Assembly (NCBI RefSeq): GCF_009741735.1
Contig: NZ_WHOH01000001.1
Coordinates: 496,001-560,000, forward strand
Origin: Lentibacillus sp. JNUCC-1
GTDB lineage: Bacteria > Bacillota > Bacilli > Bacillales > Amphibacillaceae
Length of the DNA stretch: 64,000 nucleotides
Reading direction: 5' to 3'
The notes beneath the pieces were generated by a model, which was not told the DNA's origin, did not search any database, and saw nothing but the letters and a program-made list of their open reading frames with translations. Made by a program: the position numbers and the translations under genes. Shown here piece by piece: positions 1 through 7,833 of this stretch (its first letter is position 1; each line of letters opens with the position of its first letter).

Positions 1-92
1 GTTTCATATTCCTCACCAGACAATTCCGGATAGCGGTGTAAATCCCTTCTGAACGCTATAACATCTTTCATGATGTTCATCATATTTGTCAT
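1..92 (-). CDS. M20-family amidohydrolase/peptidase, 5' end only
   Basis: Only the first 30 codons lie in the window; the gene continues beyond position 1. The reverse strand has AAGGAG eight bases before an ATG at 92, then MTNMMNIMKDVIAFRRDLHR followed by YPELSGEEYE. The pattern RRDLHRxPELSxxE is the N-terminal signature of M20D amidohydrolases (N-acyl amino acid or hippurate hydrolase-like metallopeptidases). The metal ligands are outside the window, so substrate and intactness cannot be judged. Family call is fairly confident from the signature; the rest is unknown. Confidence 0.7.
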   Translation of the reverse strand, partial: MTNMMNIMKDVIAFRRDLHRYPELSGEEYE

Positions 93-284
93 TCATCTCT
101 CTCCTTGCACAGACTATTCCGTATTTTCATTAGGGAAAATGTCCATATATGTTCCGTTAATCCATAATAGCGCTTACAAACACATTTGTCCAGATGTTTT
201 ATGAAATTTTTTGATAAAACACACAAACATCCCATCAATCCTCCAAACAGAAAACATTATCTCTTGCAAGGACAAAATTTCCCT
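93..284. other. Upstream region of the amidohydrolase
   Basis: No ORF here is supported by a ribosome site. It is AT-rich and should hold the promoter of the amidohydrolase. A sequence around 165-178 (TAATAGCGCTTACA) resembles a CcpA cre site with two mismatches to TGWAANCGNTNWCA; this is weak and uncertain. It ends at the left end of the palindromic repeat. Confidence 0.4.
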
Positions 285-942
285 AGACAGCGAACTAACT
301 AAGCATATTTTGACTGTCACTAAGCCCCTTCATATGTTTAAATGAGTACCGTGATTTCCGCTGCGGGAAGCCGCTTTAACTTTACAACAGCTCAAGTGCG
401 ACATCTGTTCAATAAACCCACTTTCACAGTGTCTTCTTTGCCAAGGGGCCTGCAGGACGCAGATCGTTCGATGTTGGCGCAGGACGCGCTGGTTTAAATC
501 GAACATCCCCTAACGCCTCCTTGCCCCTGCAATGGGGTATGTCGACGTTGTCCGAAAAGGACGGTCCCAGTCACCCCTCCTTAATGTCCTCGCTGTGGGA
601 TCTTCGGACTCGTGCTGTTCCCGCAGGAATCACTTCCCCCCGCTCCAATCACTTTATTTAATTCAGTGGCTTGGACGGTTCTACTCCTATAAGAGTTTGA
701 GAATAACCTCCCAAACCAAGCTCGGGGGAAACACGGAGACTCCAGTGGGAGAACAAGCCTCGATGAGACCCCGGAGGTCGCTATAGGGGAAGGAAGGCTA
801 AAACCGCGACGTCCTGTCGCAACACCTTCATGACCCACATCCTGTGGCCCCGAGGCTCAGCAGCGCCCGCGGAAAGCGCAGTGTTTCCCCGAGCGATTGC
901 TAGAAGCAGTCATTCCAAGTTTTCTCTAGTTACAGTTTGTCT
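285..942. repeat. GC-rich palindromic interspersed repeat, copy A
   Basis: One of three related elements (others at 7834-8514 and 16895-17408). The left end (CGAACTAACTA near 291, then TTTGACTGTCA) and right end (TGACTGCTTCTAGCAA-type complement, TAGTTACAGTTTGTC near 928-942) form imperfect terminal inverted repeats. Inside are two GC-rich modules in roughly inverted relation: the first contains GTCGACGTTG and GGAGTC-type motifs, the second CTCGGGGGAAACACGGAGAC and GAGGCTCAGCAGCGCCCGCG. This copy has an extra segment near 446-520 absent from the others. Short ORFs across it lack ribosome sites. Similar GC-rich repeats are, from memory, scattered in Bacillaceae genomes; a non-autonomous element is inferred. 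Confidence 0.75.
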
Positions 943-1000
943 TGTGTTTTCATTAAAACTTTCCGTCAAAGCAAGGGGTTATTGGGTTATGAATACATTT

Positions 1001-1041
1001 AAAAACACGGAGCTTCAAGGTTATTGAAGTCTCCGTGTTTT
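1001..1041 (-). terminator. Rho-independent terminator of the amino-acid ABC operon
   Basis: AAAACACGGAG and CTCCGTGTTTT arms flank a short loop, followed on the reverse strand by a T run. It sits 11 bases past the stop of the ATPase gene. Confidence 0.85.
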
Positions 1042-1051
1042 GATTTTGTTT

Positions 1052-1777
1052 TTATTTGCCTAAGAAGGCTTTTGTTCGTTCTTCTACAGGATTTTCAAAA
1101 ATCTGGTCTGCGGGTCCTTGTTCTGCGATGACACCCTGATCCATAAACACAATCCTGTCGGAAACGTCTCTGGCGAAGGCCATTTCGTGTGTCACGATTA
1201 ACATCGTTAGTCCGGATTCAGCAAGTTGTTTCATCACTGTCAGCACTTCGCCGACCATTTCGGGATCAAGTGCTGAGGTTGGTTCATCAAATAGAAGCAC
1301 ATCTGGCTCCATAGCCAATGCTCTTGCAATGGCTACCCTTTGTTTCTGTCCCCCGGAAAGCTGCTTTGGCTTGGCATGGATAAACTCACCCATTCCTACA
1401 TGATGCAAAAATTTCATCGCAACTTCTTCAGCTTCTTGTTTGGTGCGCTTGAGAACTTTTCTCTGACCGACAACACAATTCCCTAAGACGTTGTGATTGT
1501 TAAATAAATTAAATTGTTGAAAGACCATGCCGACGTTTTTACGGTAAGTGCCAAGGTCATTAGCGCCTGCGAGTATATTTTGACCCTTATAGATAATATC
1601 TCCGCCTGTTGGCCGCTCCAGCAGATTGACACAGCGGAGCAAGGTTGATTTCCCTGATCCGGAAGAACCTATGATGGAAATGACTTCACCCTTATGAACG
1701 GAGAAATCAATATCTTTAAGTACTTCATGATGCCCAAATGATTTTCTTAAATGTTGTATTTCTATAAGTGGTTGCAC
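1052..1777 (-). CDS. Polar amino-acid ABC transporter ATP-binding protein (predicted lysine)
   Basis: A 241-residue ABC ATPase of the GlnQ/HisP polar amino-acid family, which powers import from the cytoplasmic face. Visible motifs are Walker A GSSGSGKS (residues 38-45), Q-loop in MVFQQFN (about 85-91), signature LSGGQ (140-144), Walker B LLFDEP (161-166) and the switch His in VTHE. Length is normal. It is the last gene of a binding protein-permease-ATPase operon, 15 bases after the permease. The family rarely reveals its substrate, but the lysine riboswitch ahead of the operon points to lysine; that specificity is inferred. Confidence 0.92.
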   Translation of the reverse strand: MQPLIEIQHLRKSFGHHEVLKDIDFSVHKGEVISIIGSSGSGKSTLLRCVNLLERPTGGDIIYKGQNILAGANDLGTYRKNVGMVFQQFNLFNNHNVLGNCVVGQRKVLKRTKQEAEEVAMKFLHHVGMGEFIHAKPKQLSGGQKQRVAIARALAMEPDVLLFDEPTSALDPEMVGEVLTVMKQLAESGLTMLIVTHEMAFARDVSDRIVFMDQGVIAEQGPADQIFENPVEERTKAFLGK

Positions 1778-1792
1778 AATGTATGACTCCTT

Positions 1793-2548
1793 CTAAGATT
1801 GCCCTTCAATTTGAGGTGTGTTGACCTGCATTTGATTCCCGGCCATGTTGTAGTTGTCAGGTCCATCGAGTTTCTTTTCGATCAGACGGAGCAACCGGGT
1901 CACTGCAAATGTCATGACAAAATATATGGCACAGGCAATCAGAAATGACTCGAAGTATTTAAAGTTATTCCCAGCAATTGTTTTCGTTTGAAAATAAAGC
2001 TCAGTAACGGAAATAACGTTCAAGACAGAAGTATCTTTAATATTGATCACAAACTCATTGCTTGTTGCAGGCAGTATATTCCGCATAACTTGAGGCAAGA
2101 CCACATGCATCATCGTCTGTATATGGTTCATGCCCACAGCTTGAGCAGCTTCAAATTGCCCTTTGTCGATTGAAACAATGCCGCCCCGGACAATTTCTGA
2201 CATATACGCACCTGTGTTAATTGAAACAATGAAAATCGCGGCATACAACCGGTCCATGTCGATCCCCAGTGCCATCGCGGACCCATAATAAATGACCATT
2301 GCCTGCACAATCATTGGTGTTCCGCGGAAGATTTCGATATAGGTGGAAAACGCAGCTCCCAGCATTTTGTGCAAGATACGCTTAAAAGCATTTCCCGGTG
2401 TCGGAACTGTACGGAAAACCCCGATCAACAGACCGATAACAGCGCCGACAGTCGTTCCAATCATTGAGATTAATAGTGTAACACCAGCACCTCGTAAAAA
2501 CATGGGCCAGTTGTCTGTGATAATTTGGATGACTGATTCAAAACTCAT
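1793..2548 (-). CDS. Polar amino-acid ABC transporter permease (predicted lysine)
   Basis: A 251-residue inner-membrane permease of the HisMQ family. About five hydrophobic helices are visible, and the ATPase-docking EAA loop is present around residues 133-165 (EAAQAVGMNHIQTMMHVVLPQ region). The segment EIFRGTPMIVQ (about 74-84) is typical of polar amino-acid permeases. It follows the binding-protein gene by 15 bases and precedes the ATPase gene. As it is the only permease gene, the transporter presumably uses a homodimer. The polar C-terminal tail (about residues 230-251) is not part of the core fold. Confidence 0.92.
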   Translation of the reverse strand: MSFESVIQIITDNWPMFLRGAGVTLLISMIGTTVGAVIGLLIGVFRTVPTPGNAFKRILHKMLGAAFSTYIEIFRGTPMIVQAMVIYYGSAMALGIDMDRLYAAIFIVSINTGAYMSEIVRGGIVSIDKGQFEAAQAVGMNHIQTMMHVVLPQVMRNILPATSNEFVINIKDTSVLNVISVTELYFQTKTIAGNNFKYFESFLIACAIYFVMTFAVTRLLRLIEKKLDGPDNYNMAGNQMQVNTPQIEGQS

Positions 2549-2563
2549 AAATAATGCTCCTTG

Positions 2564-3397
2564 CTACTGTGCCGATGGCTGATTTTCGATCGCTTTGTCC
2601 ATAATCTCTGTTTGTTCATCCAATGATATGGTTTCGAGTACTTCGTTGATGTCGCTAGTCAATTCGCTGTCTTTACGAAGGCCGACTGCAATTGCCGTGT
2701 CTTCTTCAGATGTGGAAAATCCATCTGTGAATTCTACCATGGCGAAGTTATCATTAGCATTGGCTGCACTCACAGCTTCGGGACGCTCTGTAACATAGCC
2801 ATCAATAACTCCAGACTCCAATGCAACGCGCATCGCAGGGAAGTTGTCCATTGCAGGTTGCTTATCAACGCCTTCGATCTGGGCAATGACCGAGTAATGG
2901 AATGTGTTCAGCTGGCCCGTAATCTTAGCTCCGGAAAAATCGTCAAGAGAATCCGCTCCCTCATACGCACCACCTTTTTTCACAACCATAACCAGGTCTG
3001 ACTGATAATACACATCAGAAAAATCAATGGATTCTTTGCGTTCTTCAGTAGGGGACATTCCCGCAATAATGGCATCAATTTTTTTAGATGTTAATGCTGG
3101 TACGAGTCCATCCCATTCCGTTTTAACGATAACAAGCTCTTTGCCAAGACCGTCCGCAATCCGCTTAGCTATTTCAACATCGTAGCCCCCAGCATATTCT
3201 GAATTCCCGTCAATCTTAACAGCACCATTGGAATCGTCCATTTGTGTCCAATTAAACGGCGGATAGCCTGCTTCAAGTCCCACTGTAAATGTATCGTCTT
3301 CTGTTTTCTGCTCGCCCGATGCCTCTTCTGCCCCACATCCAGCTAAAATTGCGCCTAAGATCAAGACTGCCAATAATCCAACCAACTTGTTTCTCAT
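2564..3397 (-). CDS. Extracellular amino-acid-binding lipoprotein (predicted lysine)
   Basis: A family-3 solute-binding protein (SBP_bac_3), 277 residues from the chosen start. It begins MRNKLVGLLAVLILGAILAG followed by C, a lipoprotein signal with lipobox LAGC, so it should be anchored to the outer membrane face. The ATG at 3397 is preferred over one six codons upstream because GGGAGGAG lies eight bases before it. Typical family segments are GYPPFNW near the N-terminus and GYDVEIAKRIADGL. First gene of the operon, about 65 bases after the lysine riboswitch terminator. Lysine specificity comes from that context, not from pocket residues I can verify. Confidence 0.92.
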   Translation of the reverse strand: MRNKLVGLLAVLILGAILAGCGAEEASGEQKTEDDTFTVGLEAGYPPFNWTQMDDSNGAVKIDGNSEYAGGYDVEIAKRIADGLGKELVIVKTEWDGLVPALTSKKIDAIIAGMSPTEERKESIDFSDVYYQSDLVMVVKKGGAYEGADSLDDFSGAKITGQLNTFHYSVIAQIEGVDKQPAMDNFPAMRVALESGVIDGYVTERPEAVSAANANDNFAMVEFTDGFSTSEEDTAIAVGLRKDSELTSDINEVLETISLDEQTEIMDKAIENQPSAQ

Positions 3398-3462
3398 AAA
3401 TGTTTCTCCTCCCATTTTTTATAATTGACCCACACCTTGCAGTTCGACAAGCTTGATAAAAA

Positions 3463-3504
3463 TAAAAAAATGCGACCCGAGATGAACTCGGGTCGCATTT
3501 TTTT
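3463..3504 (-). terminator. Riboswitch-controlled intrinsic terminator
   Basis: A perfect stem (ATGCGACCCGAG / CTCGGGTCGCAT) followed on the reverse strand by seven T residues, between the lysine aptamer and the binding-protein gene. Position and strength fit a transcription-attenuating expression platform. Confidence 0.88.
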
Positions 3505-3538
3505 ATAGAATGCCCGTCATTCCTCTTCTTTTCTCAAA

Positions 3539-3719
3539 ATGAGATAGCTCAACTCGGTAAACCGGACGTTTACCAAGACAGTCCTGTAACTATGAATTAC
3601 AGACCCAGCAAGATAATAGTGAGGCTATTATCTGCTTCGGCGATATTTCCTGATCATGCAGCATCGTTGCTTCCTCAAGCTCCACTGCCGATCGTTAAAC
3701 ATCGCGCCTCTACCCCACC
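3539..3719 (-). promoter_or_regulatory. Lysine riboswitch (L box)
   Basis: On the reverse strand the leader contains the conserved L-box blocks in order: GTAGAGGCGCGA, ATCGCCGAAGC, GCTGGGTCTG and ACAGGACTGTC, then a hairpin GGTAAAC/GTTTACC. The first and last ten bases (GGTGGGGTAG and CTATCTCATT) can pair completely, allowing G-U, as helix P1. The roughly 180-nt size fits the class. High lysine should favour the downstream terminator and so switch off the ABC importer. Confidence 0.88.
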
Positions 3720-3754
3720 TGCTAAAAGTGAGGTCTTATTAAATTATGCTTCAC

Positions 3755-3783
3755 ATTATATCGACCCCTGCCTGCATTGTCAA
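3755..3783 (-). promoter_or_regulatory. Sigma-A promoter of the lysine-riboswitch transcript
   Basis: On the reverse strand TTGACA (3783-3778) and TATAAT (3760-3755) are both perfect consensus hexamers with a 17-base spacer. The start point would lie about 30 bases before the aptamer. Confidence 0.9.
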
Positions 3784-3820
3784 GGGCATTTAAGATTTTT
3801 TGTTAGCACTTAGAAATCAC

Positions 3821-5080
3821 CTAGTGTTTTCCTGCTGTCACATTTTTAATCAAAAAGCCACTTTTGGGGAGGCTTGGAAGCCGGTTCATACTGTAGTTAA
3901 GATTTTGAGGCGGGACGGTGTAGCTCATTTCTCTTGTAAGCATTTTAATACTGGTTTTCATGATATCAATCGTGAGCCATTCTCCTGGGCAACGATGATT
4001 TTTATAATAATCGCCCCCGCCTTGTGGGATAAAATCGAACGGGCTCTTATCCCAAGACTTAAATCGTTCTGGTTTAAAATCATTTGGGTTCTCCCAGAGA
4101 TCCGGGTCATGATTGGTTCCATAAAGATCCAGCAATGCCAGTGTATCCTTTTTAAATACGTAGCCCTGCCAAGTGAAATCTTTTTTCACACGAGCCGCAG
4201 CTACAGGGAAAAATGGATAAAATCTGCGGACCTCCTGAACAAACCATTGTATACGTGTATCATCATCCAATTGAGTGGCTTCGGCAGGATATTCATGCAA
4301 TGCAAGTGCACTGAAGGCAATATAGACCGAAACTGCTACGATTGGACGTAAAATATTGACCAGTTCAACAGCTGCAATTGCTTTAGGCATATATTGTCCA
4401 TTCGGCTCTTTATGCCAGGCAATTGTATGCAGCGCTCTTCCTTCTTCTGCCTGAAGATTGCCTTTTCTTACAGCCCCAATCAGCTCAGCACACCATGCTT
4501 CTACGTCTTTTCGGGCTTTTCTGCCTTCAAAATGTCTGAGGCCAACTGCCCCGCCCGCATCAAATAAAGCGTTGAGCTGTTTAGCGCGTTTGGGCACTTC
4601 TGATTCCTTTAAGGGAACGCCTGCCCATTCACAGGCCGCACGTGTTAGTAAAATATTAGCTTCCTTATACAAATGAACTGATGGCTTGTTTTCCCACTTG
4701 GTTAAAGCTTCCTGCCAATGCTTTTCAACAATGCTCTGCATCTCAGCCAAACGCTTTTCAGTCATTAAATCCATAAACAATTTCTTGCGGTTTCTATGTG
4801 GTTCACCATCAAGCGTTTGAACACCTTTTTCGCCAAATAATGTTTTTTGAACACGTTTGGGGGCGGCACCTGAACGTTTGAATTTATCAGTATCGTAAAA
4901 TACTTCAGCTGCTTCTTTTCCTCCCATACAAATTGCATTCTGACCGCCAAGCACACGTGTTGCAAAAATGTTCGAGTTAAATTTTTCACGTCTTGTTGAA
5001 ATATACGTATAACCTTCTTTCAACAATCCTAATGTATGATCTGCACCATGATCGACTGGCATCTCTACTCTGTAAACCAT
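3821..5080 (-). CDS. cypC: Cytochrome P450, CYP152 fatty-acid peroxygenase family
   Basis: 419 residues, full length for CYP152 (B. subtilis CypC/YbdT, P450 BS-beta). The heme-thiolate Cys lies in HRCPGEW (Cys364). The I-helix carries LRPIVA (Arg245-Pro246) instead of the acid-Thr pair of monooxygenases; that Arg-Pro pair is the family hallmark that binds the fatty-acid carboxylate and lets H2O2 drive hydroxylation or decarboxylation without a reductase. QEVRRFYP (about 282-289) is the ExxR region. Start supported by AGGAGG seven bases upstream. It appears monocistronic. Alpha versus beta regioselectivity or alkene formation cannot be read from sequence. Confidence 0.93.
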   Translation of the reverse strand: MVYRVEMPVDHGADHTLGLLKEGYTYISTRREKFNSNIFATRVLGGQNAICMGGKEAAEVFYDTDKFKRSGAAPKRVQKTLFGEKGVQTLDGEPHRNRKKLFMDLMTEKRLAEMQSIVEKHWQEALTKWENKPSVHLYKEANILLTRAACEWAGVPLKESEVPKRAKQLNALFDAGGAVGLRHFEGRKARKDVEAWCAELIGAVRKGNLQAEEGRALHTIAWHKEPNGQYMPKAIAAVELVNILRPIVAVSVYIAFSALALHEYPAEATQLDDDTRIQWFVQEVRRFYPFFPVAAARVKKDFTWQGYVFKKDTLALLDLYGTNHDPDLWENPNDFKPERFKSWDKSPFDFIPQGGGDYYKNHRCPGEWLTIDIMKTSIKMLTREMSYTVPPQNLNYSMNRLPSLPKSGFLIKNVTAGKH

Positions 5081-5173
5081 TCGAATACCTCCTGTTCAAC
5101 GTAAATACATCCGTCTTGTGTTACCTTTAGATTGTTCCTCTTTAACTGCTATCTTAAACAATTTGCCGAACAA

Positions 5174-5216
5174 ACAAAAACCATGCCAGAGCTCATTCAG
5201 AGTCCCGACATGGTTT
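5174..5216 (-). terminator. Terminator of the membrane protein/HlyD operon
   Basis: Stem AAACCATG...CATGGTTT with inner pairing and a TTTTTGTTTG tail on the reverse strand, just downstream of the HlyD-like gene. Confidence 0.8.
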
Positions 5217-5238
5217 GATCAGTAATGACAATATATAC

Positions 5239-6552
5239 TTAGCGTGACAATAATCCTGTTACAATGTATTCCTTCCAATTAACCTGCTCTGCAGCATTCG
5301 ACCACTGAACGCGTTTTGCCTTGAATGGGGTGACGAACACTGAGTCCGGGTAAAATGAAGTACTTTCCTCCACGGCTACCCAATTTCCATTCTCTACATC
5401 GCCGGTTATCTGCACAAGCTCATTCATTTCAAGCCCACGATCAACGATTTCCGGTTTTAGAGTGCCTGTCGTTGTCATCACCCAAATACTTTCACCCTGC
5501 AGCCAATTCTTATTAGCTACAAGGGTATCCAACGCCTCATTTAGCGTAATATACAGTTGTGCATGATAGCCTGGCAGTAATTCCTGTTCTTTCTCTTCTG
5601 TCGTTTCAAGTTCATCCTGGCCTGTTTCGGTTTCACCATGTTGTTCGGTTTTATCATATTCTTCAGTATCGCCTTCGTTCTCATCCGTTTCTTCTGTTTC
5701 AAAATTAACAGTAAATGGATAGCGGCTCTCTTCCTCCAGGGCTACCGCAGCAGGATCCTTTGATAATTCTAAAAAGCTTCCATCAAGAACCTTTTGCTGT
5801 TCAGTCACATGTACCTCTACATCCATATCGGCCTCAACCATGGCCCGTTCTTCTTCTGTAAGTATCCCTTTCGTCAGCAAACCTTCTCCACCAATCGTCA
5901 GCAACGGATTATCCAAGGCGACTGAGCGATTAATAATGCGACCATTATATGGGCTCATTACGGTTACCTCAGCTTCCTGAGCATTAACGGCGGACATTTC
6001 AGCTTCCACAGCACCCAGCTTAGCCTGGAGCTGTCCAAGCTCTTTTTCCTGTTCAGCAATAAATTGAGCTTTTAGCATATCTGCTTCTGCTGACCCTTGT
6101 GGGACCTCCATGGCGCCTGTTTCATCCGGAAACATGATGGAGAGCGTTTCAGAATTAACCGGGGCACTTTCGATTGTCCTCAAGGCTGTTTCAACAGAAC
6201 TGATTTCCTCTCTCAATTGCTGCACCTTTTGTTCAAGGGCACGCCGCGTTTCGGCGAAGTTGCGCACTTCATATGTGTAAAGGGGATCACCTTGCTGGAT
6301 CTGACTACCTTCTTCAACAAGGAATTCACCAAAACGGCCTGATCGTTCATCAAAATACATATGGTATTCAGCGGCATAGTCCAGTACACCGTCTTTTTTC
6401 AGATGCTCAAAAAGGTCTGTTTGAAATAATTCATCCCATTCAGATACATAAGACAGTCTGTCAATTTTACCCTCATCATCAAACATAACAAGACATATGT
6501 TGAGAATTACAAACAAACCAGCCACGACACTGATCCATCTTTTTCGGTTCAT
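5239..6552 (-). CDS. HlyD/RND-type membrane-fusion adaptor protein
   Basis: About 437 residues. An N-terminal membrane anchor (about residues 7-24) is followed by a biotinyl-lipoyl-like half motif (GEFLVEEGSQIQQGDPLYTYE), a long coiled-coil hairpin (about 100-200), the second half motif (VMSPYNGRIINRSVALDNPL) and a beta-barrel region. A very acidic Glu/Asp-rich insertion at about 285-330 interrupts the barrel region. The ATG overlaps the stop of the upstream membrane gene as ATGA, implying translational coupling. Such adaptors link a pump to the exterior in Gram-positives, but no ABC or RND pump lies beside it; its partner is unknown. Confidence 0.75.
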   Translation of the reverse strand: MNRKRWISVVAGLFVILNICLVMFDDEGKIDRLSYVSEWDELFQTDLFEHLKKDGVLDYAAEYHMYFDERSGRFGEFLVEEGSQIQQGDPLYTYEVRNFAETRRALEQKVQQLREEISSVETALRTIESAPVNSETLSIMFPDETGAMEVPQGSAEADMLKAQFIAEQEKELGQLQAKLGAVEAEMSAVNAQEAEVTVMSPYNGRIINRSVALDNPLLTIGGEGLLTKGILTEEERAMVEADMDVEVHVTEQQKVLDGSFLELSKDPAAVALEEESRYPFTVNFETEETDENEGDTEEYDKTEQHGETETGQDELETTEEKEQELLPGYHAQLYITLNEALDTLVANKNWLQGESIWVMTTTGTLKPEIVDRGLEMNELVQITGDVENGNWVAVEESTSFYPDSVFVTPFKAKRVQWSNAAEQVNWKEYIVTGLLSR

Positions 6553-7223
6553 CCAAACCACCCGCCTAATACGATATGATCAACTGATGCGAGCAAAGCA
6601 GCCCATGCCCACTCAAAGATATGTAATAAAATAAGACTCGTCCAAATCCAGCGTAGCTTTAAAACACCAAAACGCTTCAGAAACTTAGCCTGAAACCAGA
6701 TAATCAAAATCTGAAAAAGACTGATGGCGCCAAAAAAGTAAATCAGCCATGACTGGGAGGTGATGTAAGCCATAAGTGGTCCAAATGACATTGGCGAGAC
6801 ATACCAGTCAAGCCCGGCATAGACTGCAAGTGGAATCCAAATGAGCCGTTCAACCAGCAGCAGAAGAAGAACAGCCTGTTGCATGTAGACAAGTTTTTTA
6901 TACGGAATTCCAGTTAAATAATAGAATAATAGAGATGGCACAAACAAAATGAGAGCGGCGAGTAACAGCCCAAATCCGGCACGCCCGATCACAAACCAAA
7001 ATTTAGCGGCCTCATATTCCTCGGGTGTATACATCAAAGCCTTTTCTGATAACAAGTTTGTACCCATACCAAGCCAAGCCATCCAAATGTAAACCCCCAT
7101 AGCAGCCACGAACAGCCAGGCAGTTGTTTTCCATATATTTGACATTTTTTCAGCTTGTTTTACCCGAAATAAATGATCATCCATTCTGAATAACAGTTTA
7201 ATAACATTTCCCCGATAAGTCAT
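6549..7223 (-). CDS. Multi-pass membrane protein, Yip1-like, unknown function
   Basis: About 224 residues. After a 35-residue basic N-terminus there are about five hydrophobic segments (WLFVAAMGVYIWMAWLG; GFGLLLAALILFVPSLLFYYL; AVLLLLLVERLIWIPLAVYAG; LIYFFGAISLFQILIIWF; IWTSLILLHIFEWAWAALLA). The layout resembles Yip1-domain proteins, but the call is tentative. The ATG at 7223 has AGAGGAAG six bases upstream and is preferred to one 12 codons earlier. It overlaps the HlyD-like gene by four bases, so the two probably form one membrane complex. I do not recognise a precise function. Confidence 0.6.
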   Translation of the reverse strand: MTYRGNVIKLLFRMDDHLFRVKQAEKMSNIWKTTAWLFVAAMGVYIWMAWLGMGTNLLSEKALMYTPEEYEAAKFWFVIGRAGFGLLLAALILFVPSLLFYYLTGIPYKKLVYMQQAVLLLLLVERLIWIPLAVYAGLDWYVSPMSFGPLMAYITSQSWLIYFFGAISLFQILIIWFQAKFLKRFGVLKLRWIWTSLILLHIFEWAWAALLASVDHIVLGGWFG

Positions 7224-7356
7224 AAGTGTCTTCCTCTCTGTTACATGCGTATCGAGCATATAAGGTTCTTCTATCTAAAGGATAACCTGTTTTTATACAT
7301 TTTTCCAACGAAATTTAAAGTATTTGTCACATTTAGGCCAAAAGAATGAGTTCACT

Positions 7357-7400
7357 AACAAAAAGATGTCGGCGTTCTTTAGAAAGTGACTGCCGACACC
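7357..7400 (-). terminator. Terminator of the XapX pair
   Basis: GTGTCGGC / GCCGACAT stem followed by TTTTTGTT on the reverse strand, nine bases beyond the second xapX stop. Confidence 0.8.
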
Positions 7401-7408
7401 TTTATCGT

Positions 7409-7588
7409 TTAATTCGTATTCGACACTTTTCTGCGTTTATATGCCTTTACTAGGATAAACCCGACAAAGACCCCGACGACCCCGGTAACCCCCGGTAAAT
7501 TCGGTGGCGCAGGAATTGGCAATTTCAATAATGAAAACACGACCCCAAGCAAAAAACCGGCCAAAAGTGACTTCAGTATGAGTTTCAT
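7409..7588 (-). CDS. XapX domain small membrane protein (second of pair)
   Basis: 59 residues from an ATG with AGGAGG six bases upstream. Two hydrophobic helices surround the XapX signature LKLPIPAPPNLPGVTGVVGV, and the tail KAYKRRK is basic. XapX proteins are tiny inner-membrane proteins of unknown role, named for a member encoded near the E. coli xanthosine genes. It lies ten bases after a paralogous xapX gene, so the two are very likely co-transcribed and a tandem duplication. Confidence 0.85.
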   Translation of the reverse strand: MKLILKSLLAGFLLGVVFSLLKLPIPAPPNLPGVTGVVGVFVGFILVKAYKRRKVSNTN

Positions 7589-7598
7589 AAAGTTCCTC

Positions 7599-7754
7599 CT
7601 AAGAAATAACTGTGCTAATAAGTGCATATCCCAAGAAAACACCAACAATCCCCATCACACCCGCAAGATTTGGCGGAGCAGGAATCGGCAGATCAAATAC
7701 TGAAAAAACAACACCAAGTAAAATTCCAGCAATAAAAGAAAAAATAATCGTCAT
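7599..7754 (-). CDS. XapX domain small membrane protein (first of pair)
   Basis: 51 residues: MTIIFSFIAGILLGVVFSVF then DLPIPAPPNLAGVMGIVGVF, the XapX two-helix pattern. The start could be this ATG or the adjacent one three bases upstream; AAGG lies four to seven bases before them, a modest ribosome site. It aligns end to end with the downstream paralogue except for that protein's basic tail. Function unknown. Confidence 0.8.
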   Translation of the reverse strand: MTIIFSFIAGILLGVVFSVFDLPIPAPPNLAGVMGIVGVFLGYALISTVIS

Positions 7755-7833
7755 CATTACCCTTGCACACCTTTTCATTTTCAAAATCAAGCCAGTAAAT
7801 TTCTTAATTTGCAACAATTCCGTAATGAAAAGT

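Noticed and set aside
165..178. CcpA cre site upstream of the amidohydrolase
   Set aside because: Two mismatches, including the conserved second base; not enough to assert.
532..1027. Short ORFs on both strands in repeat copy A, and similar ones in copies B and C
   Set aside because: No ribosome sites, no family similarity, and they follow the GC-rich repeat that gives long open frames by composition.
3592..3813. Forward ORF across the lysine riboswitch
   Set aside because: Runs antisense to a riboswitch and has no ribosome site.
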